From Flavobacteriales bacterium UBA979 (GTDB lineage: Bacteria > Bacteroidota > Bacteroidia > Flavobacteriales_D > Sanyastnellaceae), in the NCBI GenBank assembly GCA_002292325.1, contig DBBR01000059.1, forward strand, positions 16,094 through 39,255: DNA of 23,162 nucleotides, given 5' to 3'. The position numbers and the translations under genes are program-made. Shown one piece after another: positions 1 through 7,554 of this stretch. The first letter of the stretch is position 1, and every line of letters begins with the position of its first letter. Below the pieces are notes generated by a model. That model did no database searches. It worked only from the letters and a program-made list of their open reading frames with translations, and was not told the origin of the DNA.

Positions 1-1158
1 ATCGAAACCGACAAGGCGACGATGGAGTTCGAATCTTTTTTCGACGGTGTTTTGTTGCACATTGGTGTAGAACAAGGCGGGATGGCACCCGTTGATAGTT
101 TGCTGTGCATTTTGGGGGAGAAAGGAGAAGATATTTCAACGCTTTTGAAAGAGGCTGCAGTGCCAGCGGAGGCAAAAGAAGAATCGCCCGCTCCAGTGCC
201 CACCACGAAGCCAGCCCCAGCGCCAACTCCAACAGTTGTGGCGACACCTGCACCTGCACCTGCACCTGCTCCCACACCTGCAGCTGCTCCCGCTCCCGCA
301 TCAACAAGCAACGACCGACTTAAGGCATCTCCTCTCGCGAAAAAGCTTGCTGAGGAGCGTGGATTGAACGTAGCTCATATCCCTGGATCGGGAGAGGCGG
401 GCCGTGTAATTAAACGCGATGTAGAGGCATTCCAGGCTCACGGAGGAAACGCTCAGACACCGGGTGTCGAGCGGTTTACTGAAGTGGGTGTGAGTCAAAT
501 GCGTAAAACAATTGCTCGGAGATTGTCAGAAAGCAAGTTCAGCGCACCGCATTTTTATCTCAGCGTGAGCATCGACATGGAGGCGGCCATGGCAACCCGC
601 AAGTCCATCAACGACGAGGGAGAGGTGAAGATCAGTTTCAATGACATGGTGGTGAAAGCCGCAGCATTGGCGTTGAAAAAGCATCCTGTGGTCAACAGCA
701 GTTGGTTGGAGGATCGCATTCGATACAACGAGCATGTCCACATCGGTGTGGCGGTTTCTGTGGATGAAGGTTTATTGGTCCCTGTGGTCCGGCATGCCGA
801 TGGCAAACGCATGTCGCAAATTGGTGCTGAGGTAAAGGACTTTGCAGGCAAAGCACGCGACAAGAAGCTGCAGCCGAGCGATTGGGAGGGGAATACCTTC
901 ACCATATCCAACTTGGGAATGTTCGGAATCGATGAATTCACAGCGATTATCAATGCGCCAGATTCATGCATTCTTGCTGTAGGAGGCATCAACCCAGTGC
1001 CCGTAGTCAAGAACGGCGAGGTTGTCCCAGGTCACGTGATGAAAGTCACTTTGAGCTGCGATCACCGCTCTGTTGATGGAGCATCAGGAGCTGCCTTCTT
1101 GCAAGACTTCAAGGCCTTTTTGGAGAACCCAGTGCGCATGCTGTCCAACGGCTACTGA
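1..1158 (+). CDS. pdhC: Pyruvate dehydrogenase complex E2 (dihydrolipoamide acetyltransferase), 5'-truncated
   Basis: Acetyltransferase core of the pyruvate dehydrogenase complex, moving the acetyl group from lipoamide to CoA in the cytoplasm. The reading frame is open from base 1, so the start lies outside the window; 385 residues are visible. The first codons read IETDKATMEF, the lipoyl-attachment motif, with the lipoylated lysine at codon 5 (13-15). An Ala/Pro-rich flexible linker follows (about codons 60-107), then the E3/E1-binding domain (about 108-145, containing RLKASPLAKKLAEERG) and the CoA acyltransferase domain with the catalytic motif DHRSVDG (His codon at 1063-1065). The C-terminus ENPVRML is typical. 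Whether a second lipoyl domain lies upstream cannot be seen. Other 2-oxoacid dehydrogenase E2 proteins are possible, but the ETDKATM motif and the C-terminus fit the pyruvate type best. A terminator follows at once. Confidence 0.93.
   Translation: METDKATMEFESFFDGVLLHIGVEQGGMAPVDSLLCILGEKGEDISTLLKEAAVPAEAKEESPAPVPTTKPAPAPTPTVVATPAPAPAPAPTPAAAPAPASTSNDRLKASPLAKKLAEERGLNVAHIPGSGEAGRVIKRDVEAFQAHGGNAQTPGVERFTEVGVSQMRKTIARRLSESKFSAPHFYLSVSIDMEAAMATRKSINDEGEVKISFNDMVVKAAALALKKHPVVNSSWLEDRIRYNEHVHIGVAVSVDEGLLVPVVRHADGKRMSQIGAEVKDFAGKARDKKLQPSDWEGNTFTISNLGMFGIDEFTAIINAPDSCILAVGGINPVPVVKNGEVVPGHVMKVTLSCDHRSVDGASGAAFLQDFKAFLENPVRMLSNGY
245..268 (+). repeat. CACCTG hexamer repeated four times, in the E2 linker
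   Basis: Four perfect tandem copies of CACCTG encode part of the Ala-Pro linker between the lipoyl and E3-binding domains. Looser Ala/Pro codon repeats (gctcccgctcccgc) continue to about 299. The array is in frame, so copy-number change would lengthen or shorten the linker by two residues per unit without breaking the protein. Confidence 0.8.
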
Positions 1159-1180
1159 GTTTGTAAGAACAGTATACAGA

Positions 1181-1208
1181 AGGGCTGACCTCAGGGTTGG
1201 CCCTTTTT
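1181..1208 (+). terminator. Rho-independent terminator after the E2 gene
   Basis: A ten-base-pair stem (agggctgacc / ggttggccct, with two adjacent G-U pairs) closes a TCAG loop and is followed directly by a T run (the T of 1204 is in the stem; 1205-1208 follow). It lies 22 bases after the E2 stop and separates that transcript from recG. Confidence 0.85.
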
Positions 1209-1218
1209 GATTTAAGGG

Positions 1219-1237
1219 GTTGCAATTCTGTTGCAAC
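1219..1237. promoter_or_regulatory. Perfect inverted repeat upstream of recG
   Basis: GTTGCAA and TTGCAAC flank a 5-base spacer (TTCTG) in the recG leader. It is a perfect 7-bp inverted repeat and could be a dimeric protein site or an RNA hairpin. No T run follows, so it is not a second terminator. Function is not known. Confidence 0.3.
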
Positions 1238-1280
1238 AAGCCGACCTTCGACATCCACACAGGCATCAATTTACGCGTCC

Positions 1281-3386
1281 ATGTCGGCCGAATTTGGAGA
1301 CATTCCTATAGAATTTGTGAAAGGCATCGGGCCCAAGCGAGCCGAGTGGCTTCGTACAGAGCTCGGAGTGCATGCTGCGGGCGATCTTCTGGAGCATCTG
1401 CCCTTTCGCTATGAGGATAGAACGCGATTTGCTCAAGTATCGGATCTTGCTTCAGACGCTGTCGCCATCCAATTGCAAGGAGTCATTACGGGATTGACCC
1501 AAGTGCCTGCGAAAAGAGGCTTCCGGTTGGTGGCAAAATTTCAGGATGATACGGGAACATTAGAGTTGGTCTGGTTTAAGGGTGCCAAGTGGATGGCATC
1601 CCAAATCCCGGTCCAACAAAAAGTTATCGTCTATGGCAAACCGGCCAAATACCAGGGTCGATGGAATATGCCTCACCCTGAGATTGAGTTGCAGGAACAT
1701 TTTGAGCAAAGAAAAGGCGGCGGGTTGCAACCCGTTTATAGAACCACGGAAAAGCTAACCAACCGGGGGTTGTCGTCTTCGGGGTTGGCTAAGGTGATTC
1801 GAACCTTATTGGCGCACCCCGAGTTTGCGATGGGGGAGTGTTTGCCCCAAGCGGTGCTTGAAGAGTTGCAATTACCGAACCGCACGGAGGCGTTCCGTTC
1901 AGCCCATGCCCCTGCGAATGTGGACGAGGCAGAAAGAGGCAGAAAGCGGTTGAAGTTTGAAGAACTCTTGCTTTTGCAGCTGAAATTACTTCGGCAAAAG
2001 CAGGCGCAAACGCAGGATATTCCCGGTGTAAGATTTGATCACGTGGGTGATTTGTTCAATGGCTATTACGCCAACCACATTCCGTTTGAATTGACGGAAG
2101 CTCAAAAACGAGTCATGCGGGAGATTCGGTCTGATTTAAACACCGGTTGGCACATGAACCGGCTTTTGCAGGGTGACGTTGGCAGTGGGAAAACAATGGT
2201 CGCACTGTTGACGGCATTATTGGCACTTGATAACGGTTACCAAGCATGTGTCATGGCTCCCACAGAGATATTGGCAAATCAGCACCTTGTTTCTTTCACC
2301 GAATCACTCGAAGGGTTGCCAATCAGGATCGAATTGCTCACGGGATCGGTCAAAAAAGCCCAGCGCAAGCCCATTCTTGAAGGCACGGCCTCGGGGGAAG
2401 TTCATATTTTGATTGGCACACACGCCTTGATTGAGCCTGGCGTCGTGTTTCATCGGTTGGGCTTGGCCATCATTGATGAACAACACCGATTTGGCGTTGC
2501 GCAACGAAGTAAGTTATGGGCTAAGGCAAATCCAGCGCCGCATGTCTTGGTGATGACAGCAACCCCCATCCCACGTACCTTGGCCATGACGGCGTACGGC
2601 GATTTGGATGTCAGTGTAATCGACGAAATGCCACCGGGTCGAAAGGCTATTAAGACGGTTCACCGCACGGATGAAGCCAGGCTTTCTGTTTTCCAATTCA
2701 TGGAGGATGAGGTGAAGCGTGGCCGTCAAATTTATGTGGTGTATCCGTTGATTGAAGAAAGTGCAACGCTGGATCACAAAGATTTGATGGACGGATACGA
2801 GAGCCTTTCGCGGAGGTTTCCGTTGCCCGAATACCGCATTGGCATTGTTCATGGGCGAATGAAGCCAGAGGATAAAGACATGGAGATGGCCCGATTTGTT
2901 TCTGGAGTAAGTCAGATTTTGGTGGCGACCACTGTCATCGAGGTGGGAGTCAATGTGCCGAATGCGTCGGTGATGGTCATTGAAAGCGCCGAACGATTCG
3001 GGTTGGCTCAATTGCACCAATTGCGCGGAAGGGTTGGGCGCGGAGCGGAGCAGAGTTATTGCATCCTGATGACTGGAACTAAATTTTCCAAAGATGGCCG
3101 GACTCGGCTGGAAACCATGTGCCGTACCAATGACGGCTTTGAGTTGGCAGAGGTGGACATGGACTTGCGTGGACCCGGAGATCTTATGGGGACTCAGCAG
3201 TCCGGCATTCCAGACCTAAAAATGGCAGATTTAATGCGCGATCGTGAATTGCTGACAACGGCCCGTTACATCGGAAATCGTTTGTTAGAAGAGGACCCTG
3301 GACTCGTCAAGCCACAACATACTATCCTCAATGCTGCGTTGAAACGCAGGCAAAAGGGACGGCCAAACTGGAGCAGAATTTCATGA
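1281..3386 (+). CDS. recG: ATP-dependent DNA helicase RecG
   Basis: Branch-migrating helicase that remodels stalled replication forks and Holliday junctions. The 701-residue length matches the family. The N-terminal wedge/OB-fold region covers about residues 1-160 (helix-hairpin-like VKGIGPKRAEWL near residue 12). The helicase core has Walker A GDVGSGKT (298-305), the DEQH box (399-402, within DEQHRFG) and motif III TATPIPRT (from 426). The C-terminal helicase lobe ends with the RecG-specific DLRGPGDLMGTQQSG segment. I chose ATG 1281 (MSAEFGDI) over the upstream ATG at 1197, because the latter lies inside the terminator and adds 28 residues with no family likeness. No clear Shine-Dalgarno site is visible, as is usual in Bacteroidota. 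The next gene starts 10 bases downstream, so the two are probably co-transcribed. Confidence 0.97.
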   Translation: MSAEFGDIPIEFVKGIGPKRAEWLRTELGVHAAGDLLEHLPFRYEDRTRFAQVSDLASDAVAIQLQGVITGLTQVPAKRGFRLVAKFQDDTGTLELVWFKGAKWMASQIPVQQKVIVYGKPAKYQGRWNMPHPEIELQEHFEQRKGGGLQPVYRTTEKLTNRGLSSSGLAKVIRTLLAHPEFAMGECLPQAVLEELQLPNRTEAFRSAHAPANVDEAERGRKRLKFEELLLLQLKLLRQKQAQTQDIPGVRFDHVGDLFNGYYANHIPFELTEAQKRVMREIRSDLNTGWHMNRLLQGDVGSGKTMVALLTALLALDNGYQACVMAPTEILANQHLVSFTESLEGLPIRIELLTGSVKKAQRKPILEGTASGEVHILIGTHALIEPGVVFHRLGLAIIDEQHRFGVAQRSKLWAKANPAPHVLVMTATPIPRTLAMTAYGDLDVSVIDEMPPGRKAIKTVHRTDEARLSVFQFMEDEVKRGRQIYVVYPLIEESATLDHKDLMDGYESLSRRFPLPEYRIGIVHGRMKPEDKDMEMARFVSGVSQILVATTVIEVGVNVPNASVMVIESAERFGLAQLHQLRGRVGRGAEQSYCILMTGTKFSKDGRTRLETMCRTNDGFELAEVDMDLRGPGDLMGTQQSGIPDLKMADLMRDRELLTTARYIGNRLLEEDPGLVKPQHTILNAALKRRQKGRPNWSRIS

Positions 3387-3396
3387 ACTTGTCCTC

Positions 3397-5190
3397 ATGA
3401 ATGGAAGGTCCATCGCGGTGGTATTCGGATTTTTTTTGCTGGCCGGAGCAAGTGCTTGGGGACTCCTTACTCAGCGTGCGGCTGCACCCGTCAAAGAAGA
3501 TCCCACCGATTGGGCTTCAGATGCTTTTGATGTTTGGGAACAACCTGCGGAATGGCCGAGTGGCTTAATCCCTGATGATTCTGCGGTTGTTGTGACCGCC
3601 TTCACCCGAACAGAGGATTCGACGGTGATCTGGCACACAGATTCGAAACCAAAAGCCGTGCCCGAGAGGTGTTCGGTTCAGGCATGGAAGGGAGGTTGGC
3701 TGGTTGGCGAACGGCTTGAAACTTGGGTCGACGAACCGGGTGCAATGGCGGAGAAGTGGCATCCACGGCACCTTGGAGTGACCAAACTATTGCGACTTGA
3801 AAACGGGCAGTTTCGTTCTTCTTACTCGACAACTCCGGCTGATCAAACCTCGTTGTACACGACGTGGGATGCCCCAGCTTTGGATGCTGGCCCGCGTGTT
3901 CCATTGCCCGTGGAATGGTCCGATTGGTCTCGGCGAATGACGGAAGAAGTGAGAGCGCAGATGATTGCAGTTGGAGCGTATCCCTTGGAAAGAATGCCGT
4001 CTCGCGATTCGTTATCGTGGATTGCTCAATCAACCTGGATGGAGGTGACTCTGCAAGATGGCACGCTCCTCCAAGCGTTTGGTGGAGTAGATTCTTTGGA
4101 TGCAGTTTCAAGAGGAGGATCATGGGAAGAGGGGATATGGTATTTATCCAATGGACCTTCAGAGACATTGTGGGACAACATTCCGAAGTGCGGTAAGAGC
4201 CAACCGGAACCTCAAAAAGCAGTTGAGGTGAACTTTGATTTTGCCATCATCACGCCAACCGAGCGCAGTCGAGCCACACCTTTATCGGATGACCGATTGA
4301 TTTGGCATGCAGAGCAAAGAGATGTCAGCTTGTCGGATGGGGTGGGTGCACTTTCAGGAATTGCTCAGGCTGTGCAGGTGGCATCTCCACGGAATTTGCT
4401 GGGTACAGCTCGCAATCATAGGTCCGGTGCGTCGATGGAATTGATTTGGGAAGGAGAAAATGTGGTGGCCTCTACCAAAGGAGATCCTGTTTGGTCTTGG
4501 CCAGTTGAGACCACTAAGGCGCCTGAAGTTTGGGAGTTGGACCTGTATCGAAACGGTAAATTTCAAGTGGCGATTGGCGCAGGTCAAAGGTTTGATATCG
4601 TCGATGTGCTTGGACGCGAGGTGCCCGGATATCCAAAACGGTGGTCGAATGGGTTTTCTGCATTTGCGGTGTTTGACTATGACCGAAATCGGCAATATCG
4701 ATTTGTGCTGGCGACGCCAAGTGGCGAATTATTCAACTTCAGGAAGGAGGGGGAACGGACGCCGGGCTGGAAATTCAAAGTTCAAGCGGACCGTTACATT
4801 GTCAACCTCTCTCACCTGCGTGTGGGACCGAAGGATTACATTTTTGCGGGACAGGATGATGGTTCTATGCGTTTTCTGAAGCGCACTGGCGAAGACCGAT
4901 TTAACTCTGATGTGTTGCTCCCATTTGCACAAAAGCCAGCGTTTCGACTTGGTAAGGACATCGAATCTTCAACGGTTTTATACATCGATGCAGAAGGATG
5001 GGTCCAGGAGCAGGTTTTGGGAACCGAGGAATACACAGGTTTGAGCCGCATGACCCGCGGCCAATCCGTGCAGGTAAAGGATCGCACAGGAGATGGGATT
5101 CCCGAGGTTGTCGTTCGAACGGATGAAGGCGAAGAGTGGTGGAATGCACGCAATCAACGCATTGCAGTGCAATCAATCGCGGAGGATTGA
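3397..5190 (+). CDS. Tryptophan-rich exported or membrane-anchored protein, unknown function, possible beta-propeller
   Basis: I do not recognise this 597-residue protein. Residues about 5-24 (IAVVFGFFLLAGASAWGLL) form one hydrophobic segment after a short basic N-terminus, so it is a signal anchor or signal peptide; there is no lipobox Cys. The rest is predicted extracytoplasmic. It contains 27 Trp by my count (about 4.5%), often in short beta-strand-like segments. The C-terminal half (from about residue 370) has repeats such as FAVFDYDRNRQYRFVLAT, suggesting a beta-propeller of WD40/PQQ/FG-GAP type. Near the end, DRTGDGIPEVVV (D562) is an FG-GAP/calcium-loop-like motif (DxTxDGxxE). Codon use looks like that of its neighbours. 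It follows recG by 10 bases, and its last 18 bases overlap the convergent acyl-CoA dehydrogenase gene. A T8 run (3430-3437) lies in the signal segment. Confidence 0.8.
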   Translation: MNGRSIAVVFGFFLLAGASAWGLLTQRAAAPVKEDPTDWASDAFDVWEQPAEWPSGLIPDDSAVVVTAFTRTEDSTVIWHTDSKPKAVPERCSVQAWKGGWLVGERLETWVDEPGAMAEKWHPRHLGVTKLLRLENGQFRSSYSTTPADQTSLYTTWDAPALDAGPRVPLPVEWSDWSRRMTEEVRAQMIAVGAYPLERMPSRDSLSWIAQSTWMEVTLQDGTLLQAFGGVDSLDAVSRGGSWEEGIWYLSNGPSETLWDNIPKCGKSQPEPQKAVEVNFDFAIITPTERSRATPLSDDRLIWHAEQRDVSLSDGVGALSGIAQAVQVASPRNLLGTARNHRSGASMELIWEGENVVASTKGDPVWSWPVETTKAPEVWELDLYRNGKFQVAIGAGQRFDIVDVLGREVPGYPKRWSNGFSAFAVFDYDRNRQYRFVLATPSGELFNFRKEGERTPGWKFKVQADRYIVNLSHLRVGPKDYIFAGQDDGSMRFLKRTGEDRFNSDVLLPFAQKPAFRLGKDIESSTVLYIDAEGWVQEQVLGTEEYTGLSRMTRGQSVQVKDRTGDGIPEVVVRTDEGEEWWNARNQRIAVQSIAED

Positions 5191-6315
5191 TCGGCTGATC
5201 ACGATTTTTTGGACTTCAGATGTTCCTTCGTAGATCTGCGTGATTTTCGCATCCCGCATCAATCGTTCTACGTGATACTCTTTGACAAATCCGTAACCAC
5301 CATGAATTTGTACCGCTTCAACGGTTTGTTTCATCGCCACATCGGAGGCGTAAAGTTTTGCCATGCTCGAGGCCAAGTCGTAGTCTTCGCCTGCATCTTT
5401 GAGGGCAGCAGCCTTCAAGACCATCAGTCGAGCTGCCTCAATCTGCGTCGCCATGTCCGCCAGTTTGAATGCAATGGCTTGGTGCTGATTGATGGTTTTG
5501 CCAAACGCCTTGCGCTCTTTGGAATACGCCAACGCCAATTCATAAGCCCCAGATGCAATGCCCAAGGCTTGCGCGGCAATTCCGATCCGTCCACCTGAGA
5601 GTGTTTTCATCGCGAACTTGAACCCAAAGCCGTCTTCTCCGATGCGGTTTTCTTTCGGGACTTTTACATCTTGGAACATCAGTGTGTGGGTGTCCGAACC
5701 GCGGATGCCCATCTTGTCTTCTTTTGCTCCAATCATGAAACCGGGCATGTCGCGTTGAACGATGAGTGCATTAATTCCTCGGTGGCCTTTTTCGGTGTCA
5801 GTTTGAGCAATCACCAAGTAGGTACTGGCGCTGTTGCCATTCGTAATCCAGTTTTTGGTACCATTGAGCAGGTAGTGATCTCCGCAATCGATGGCGGTTG
5901 TCACTTGGGAAGTGGCATCCGACCCAGCCTCTGGTTCACTCAAGCAAAACGCTCCAATTTTCTGTCCGGATGCCAGAGGTTTTAAGAATTTCTCTTTTTG
6001 ATCCGCTGTACCAAATTCCTGCAATCCGTAACATACCAATGAATTGTTCACGCTCATGCAAACGCTAACAGACGCGTCTATTTTGCTGATTTCCTCCATG
6101 GCCAACACATAGCTCACCGTATCCATTCCACTGCCACCGAACTGCTCACTGACCATCATTCCCATGAACCCCAATTCACCCAATTGCTGAATTTCCTCGG
6201 TAGCGAATCGTTGCGCATTGTCGCGATCGATGATGGAGGGCTTCAGTACATTTTGGGCGAAGTCACGTGCTGCGTCCCGGACAGCGATTTGTTCTTCAGT
6301 CAGTTCTAGGTTCAT
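5173..6315 (-). CDS. Acyl-CoA dehydrogenase (short/medium-chain type)
   Basis: FAD-dependent alpha,beta-dehydrogenation of acyl-CoA, passing electrons to ETF; cytoplasmic beta-oxidation or branched-chain amino-acid breakdown. At 380 residues it has the usual family length. Visible signatures are the FAD-contact segment FCLSEPEAGSDATS (about residue 130) and the C-terminal block GGYGFVKEYHVERLMRDAK followed by IYEGTSEVQ. Glu363 in YEGTSE is at the position of the catalytic base of butyryl- and medium-chain enzymes. Substrate length cannot be told from sequence. It is divergent from anmK, with 69 bases between the starts, and its stop overlaps the 3' end of the Trp-rich gene by 18 bases. Start ATG 6315 gives the normal N-terminus (MNLELTEEQIAVRDAARDFA). 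Confidence 0.95.
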   Translation of the reverse strand: MNLELTEEQIAVRDAARDFAQNVLKPSIIDRDNAQRFATEEIQQLGELGFMGMMVSEQFGGSGMDTVSYVLAMEEISKIDASVSVCMSVNNSLVCYGLQEFGTADQKEKFLKPLASGQKIGAFCLSEPEAGSDATSQVTTAIDCGDHYLLNGTKNWITNGNSASTYLVIAQTDTEKGHRGINALIVQRDMPGFMIGAKEDKMGIRGSDTHTLMFQDVKVPKENRIGEDGFGFKFAMKTLSGGRIGIAAQALGIASGAYELALAYSKERKAFGKTINQHQAIAFKLADMATQIEAARLMVLKAAALKDAGEDYDLASSMAKLYASDVAMKQTVEAVQIHGGYGFVKEYHVERLMRDAKITQIYEGTSEVQKIVISRSILRD

Positions 6316-6355
6316 TTCCTGGATTCTTTTGGAGAAATTGCTCCATATTGTGCTG

Positions 6356-6363
6356 CAAAGATA
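6356..6363 (-). promoter_or_regulatory. Candidate Bacteroidota -7 element for the acyl-CoA dehydrogenase gene
   Basis: On the minus strand this reads TATCTTTG, an exact match to TAnnTTTG, 40 bases before the start codon. I see no convincing TTG at the -33 position, so this is a half-supported promoter. About eleven such octamers are expected by chance on both strands of the window. Confidence 0.4.
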
Positions 6364-6384
6364 GGAAGTCTCGGACCGTTCGAT

Positions 6385-7554
6385 ATGAAACTAAACACCA
6401 CAGCTGTTAACTCTCAAGCCCGAAATAGGAACTTTCGTGTTTTGGGCATGATGAGTGGAACATCAATGGATGCGCTTGATTTGGTGATCTCAGAATTCGC
6501 TTGTGGCGATGAGCCTGAAGGATGGTCGGGTCGGATATTGGAATCAACGGAGGTTCCTCTCGGTGCAATTTGGCCCGCACGATTTGCTCAATTGGCCGCG
6601 GGCTCAGCCATTGACTGGTTCGAGTGTGAGCGTGACTGGACCCGCTGGTGCGCGAAGGCGATTCAGGGGGCAATGGATGTTCAGCAAGTTGATTTGGTTG
6701 TGTTTTCAGGACAGACGATTTTTCACCGTCCAGAGAAAGGTTGGACGGGTCAGTTAGGCAGCGGAGCGGAGTTGTTTGCATCGCTCGGCGCGACGGTCCC
6801 AGTTGTGAGTGATTTGCGGAGTGCCGACGTGGCGCTCGGTGGGCAAGGTGCACCGCTTGTGCCCGTTGCTGATGCATTGCTTTTCAGCCAATACGAAGCG
6901 TGTTTAAATCTGGGGGGATTTTCCAATATCAGCCTGCAGGAAGGAGGCCTAAGAAAGGCATGGGATGTGGGGCCTTGTAATTTGGTGCTGAATGCATTGG
7001 CCCAGCGAGAAGGGCTTGCGATTGATTTAGACGGTCGGTTAGCTCAGTGTGGTCAAATTATTCCTGCATTGTGCAGGGCTTGGAGTGAATTGCCGTACCA
7101 CGGGGAGAAGATCCCAAAGAGTCTAGGAGTGGAATGGCTGCACCGCTCATTTTGGCCTGTATTGAAAGATTTTGAGAGGAATGGCCGACTTGGGACCTCT
7201 GACTTGCTCGCCACAGCGACGGCTTATATTGCTTCCGAAATTCGTTTGGATGCGGATGGAAAACATACGCTGATAACGGGTGGTGGAACGTTCAATGGCC
7301 ACCTGATGAGGGCCTTGACCAAGCCCGCGGATGTTTGCATTCGCAACGTTCCGGTTGATGCTGTGGTCCCATCCGCAGAGATGATCAAAGGCAAAGAAGC
7401 CCATGCATTCGGATTTTTGGGTTTGTTGCGGTGGTTGGGTGAGGCCAATGTTTGGTCTTCTGTAACCGGCTGCAGCGTATCGCATCTGGGGGGTGCATTG
7501 TGGGGGAAGAACGCTGTATCTTCGCCCTCGCCAAATGCAATGAAAAGATCATGA
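6385..7554 (+). CDS. anmK: Anhydro-N-acetylmuramic acid kinase
   Basis: Cytoplasmic enzyme of cell-wall recycling: it opens the 1,6-anhydro ring of anhydroMurNAc while phosphorylating it to MurNAc-6-phosphate. The N-terminal phosphate loop GMMSGTSMD is at residues 21-29. SGQTIFHRPEKGW (about 108-120), LNLGGFSNIS (175-184) and GGGTFNGHLM (299-308) are typical AnmK blocks. Asp194 in WDVGPCN is at the position of the catalytic Asp in the usual DTGPGN motif; Val and Cys replace the usual Thr and Gly. At 389 residues it is slightly longer than many homologues, with about 15 extra N-terminal residues and a short tail that runs into the next gene. Its stop overlaps the next start in ATGA (7551-7554), so the two are probably translationally coupled. 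Confidence 0.95.
   Translation: MKLNTTAVNSQARNRNFRVLGMMSGTSMDALDLVISEFACGDEPEGWSGRILESTEVPLGAIWPARFAQLAAGSAIDWFECERDWTRWCAKAIQGAMDVQQVDLVVFSGQTIFHRPEKGWTGQLGSGAELFASLGATVPVVSDLRSADVALGGQGAPLVPVADALLFSQYEACLNLGGFSNISLQEGGLRKAWDVGPCNLVLNALAQREGLAIDLDGRLAQCGQIIPALCRAWSELPYHGEKIPKSLGVEWLHRSFWPVLKDFERNGRLGTSDLLATATAYIASEIRLDADGKHTLITGGGTFNGHLMRALTKPADVCIRNVPVDAVVPSAEMIKGKEAHAFGFLGLLRWLGEANVWSSVTGCSVSHLGGALWGKNAVSSPSPNAMKRS

Noticed and set aside
105..323. A Cys/Thr-rich 72-codon frame with repeated CTCTCT-like residues that resembles a small metal-binding protein.
   Set aside because: It is the out-of-frame reading of the Ala-Pro linker repeats in the E2 gene; the repetitive pattern comes from CACCTG units.
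1197..1280. Upstream ATG for recG adding 28 residues.
   Set aside because: It starts inside the terminator stem and the added residues do not resemble RecG.
2514..3020. Long antisense frame (168 codons) within recG, and similar ones at 555-1010, 3602-4168 and 7224-8039.
   Set aside because: All lie opposite well-supported genes, have no recognisable domains, and their composition follows the sense codons.
3430..3437. T8 run in the signal segment of the Trp-rich protein as a phase-variable switch.
   Set aside because: T runs of this length in FF/FL codons of signal peptides are common, and no alternative frame gives a useful product.
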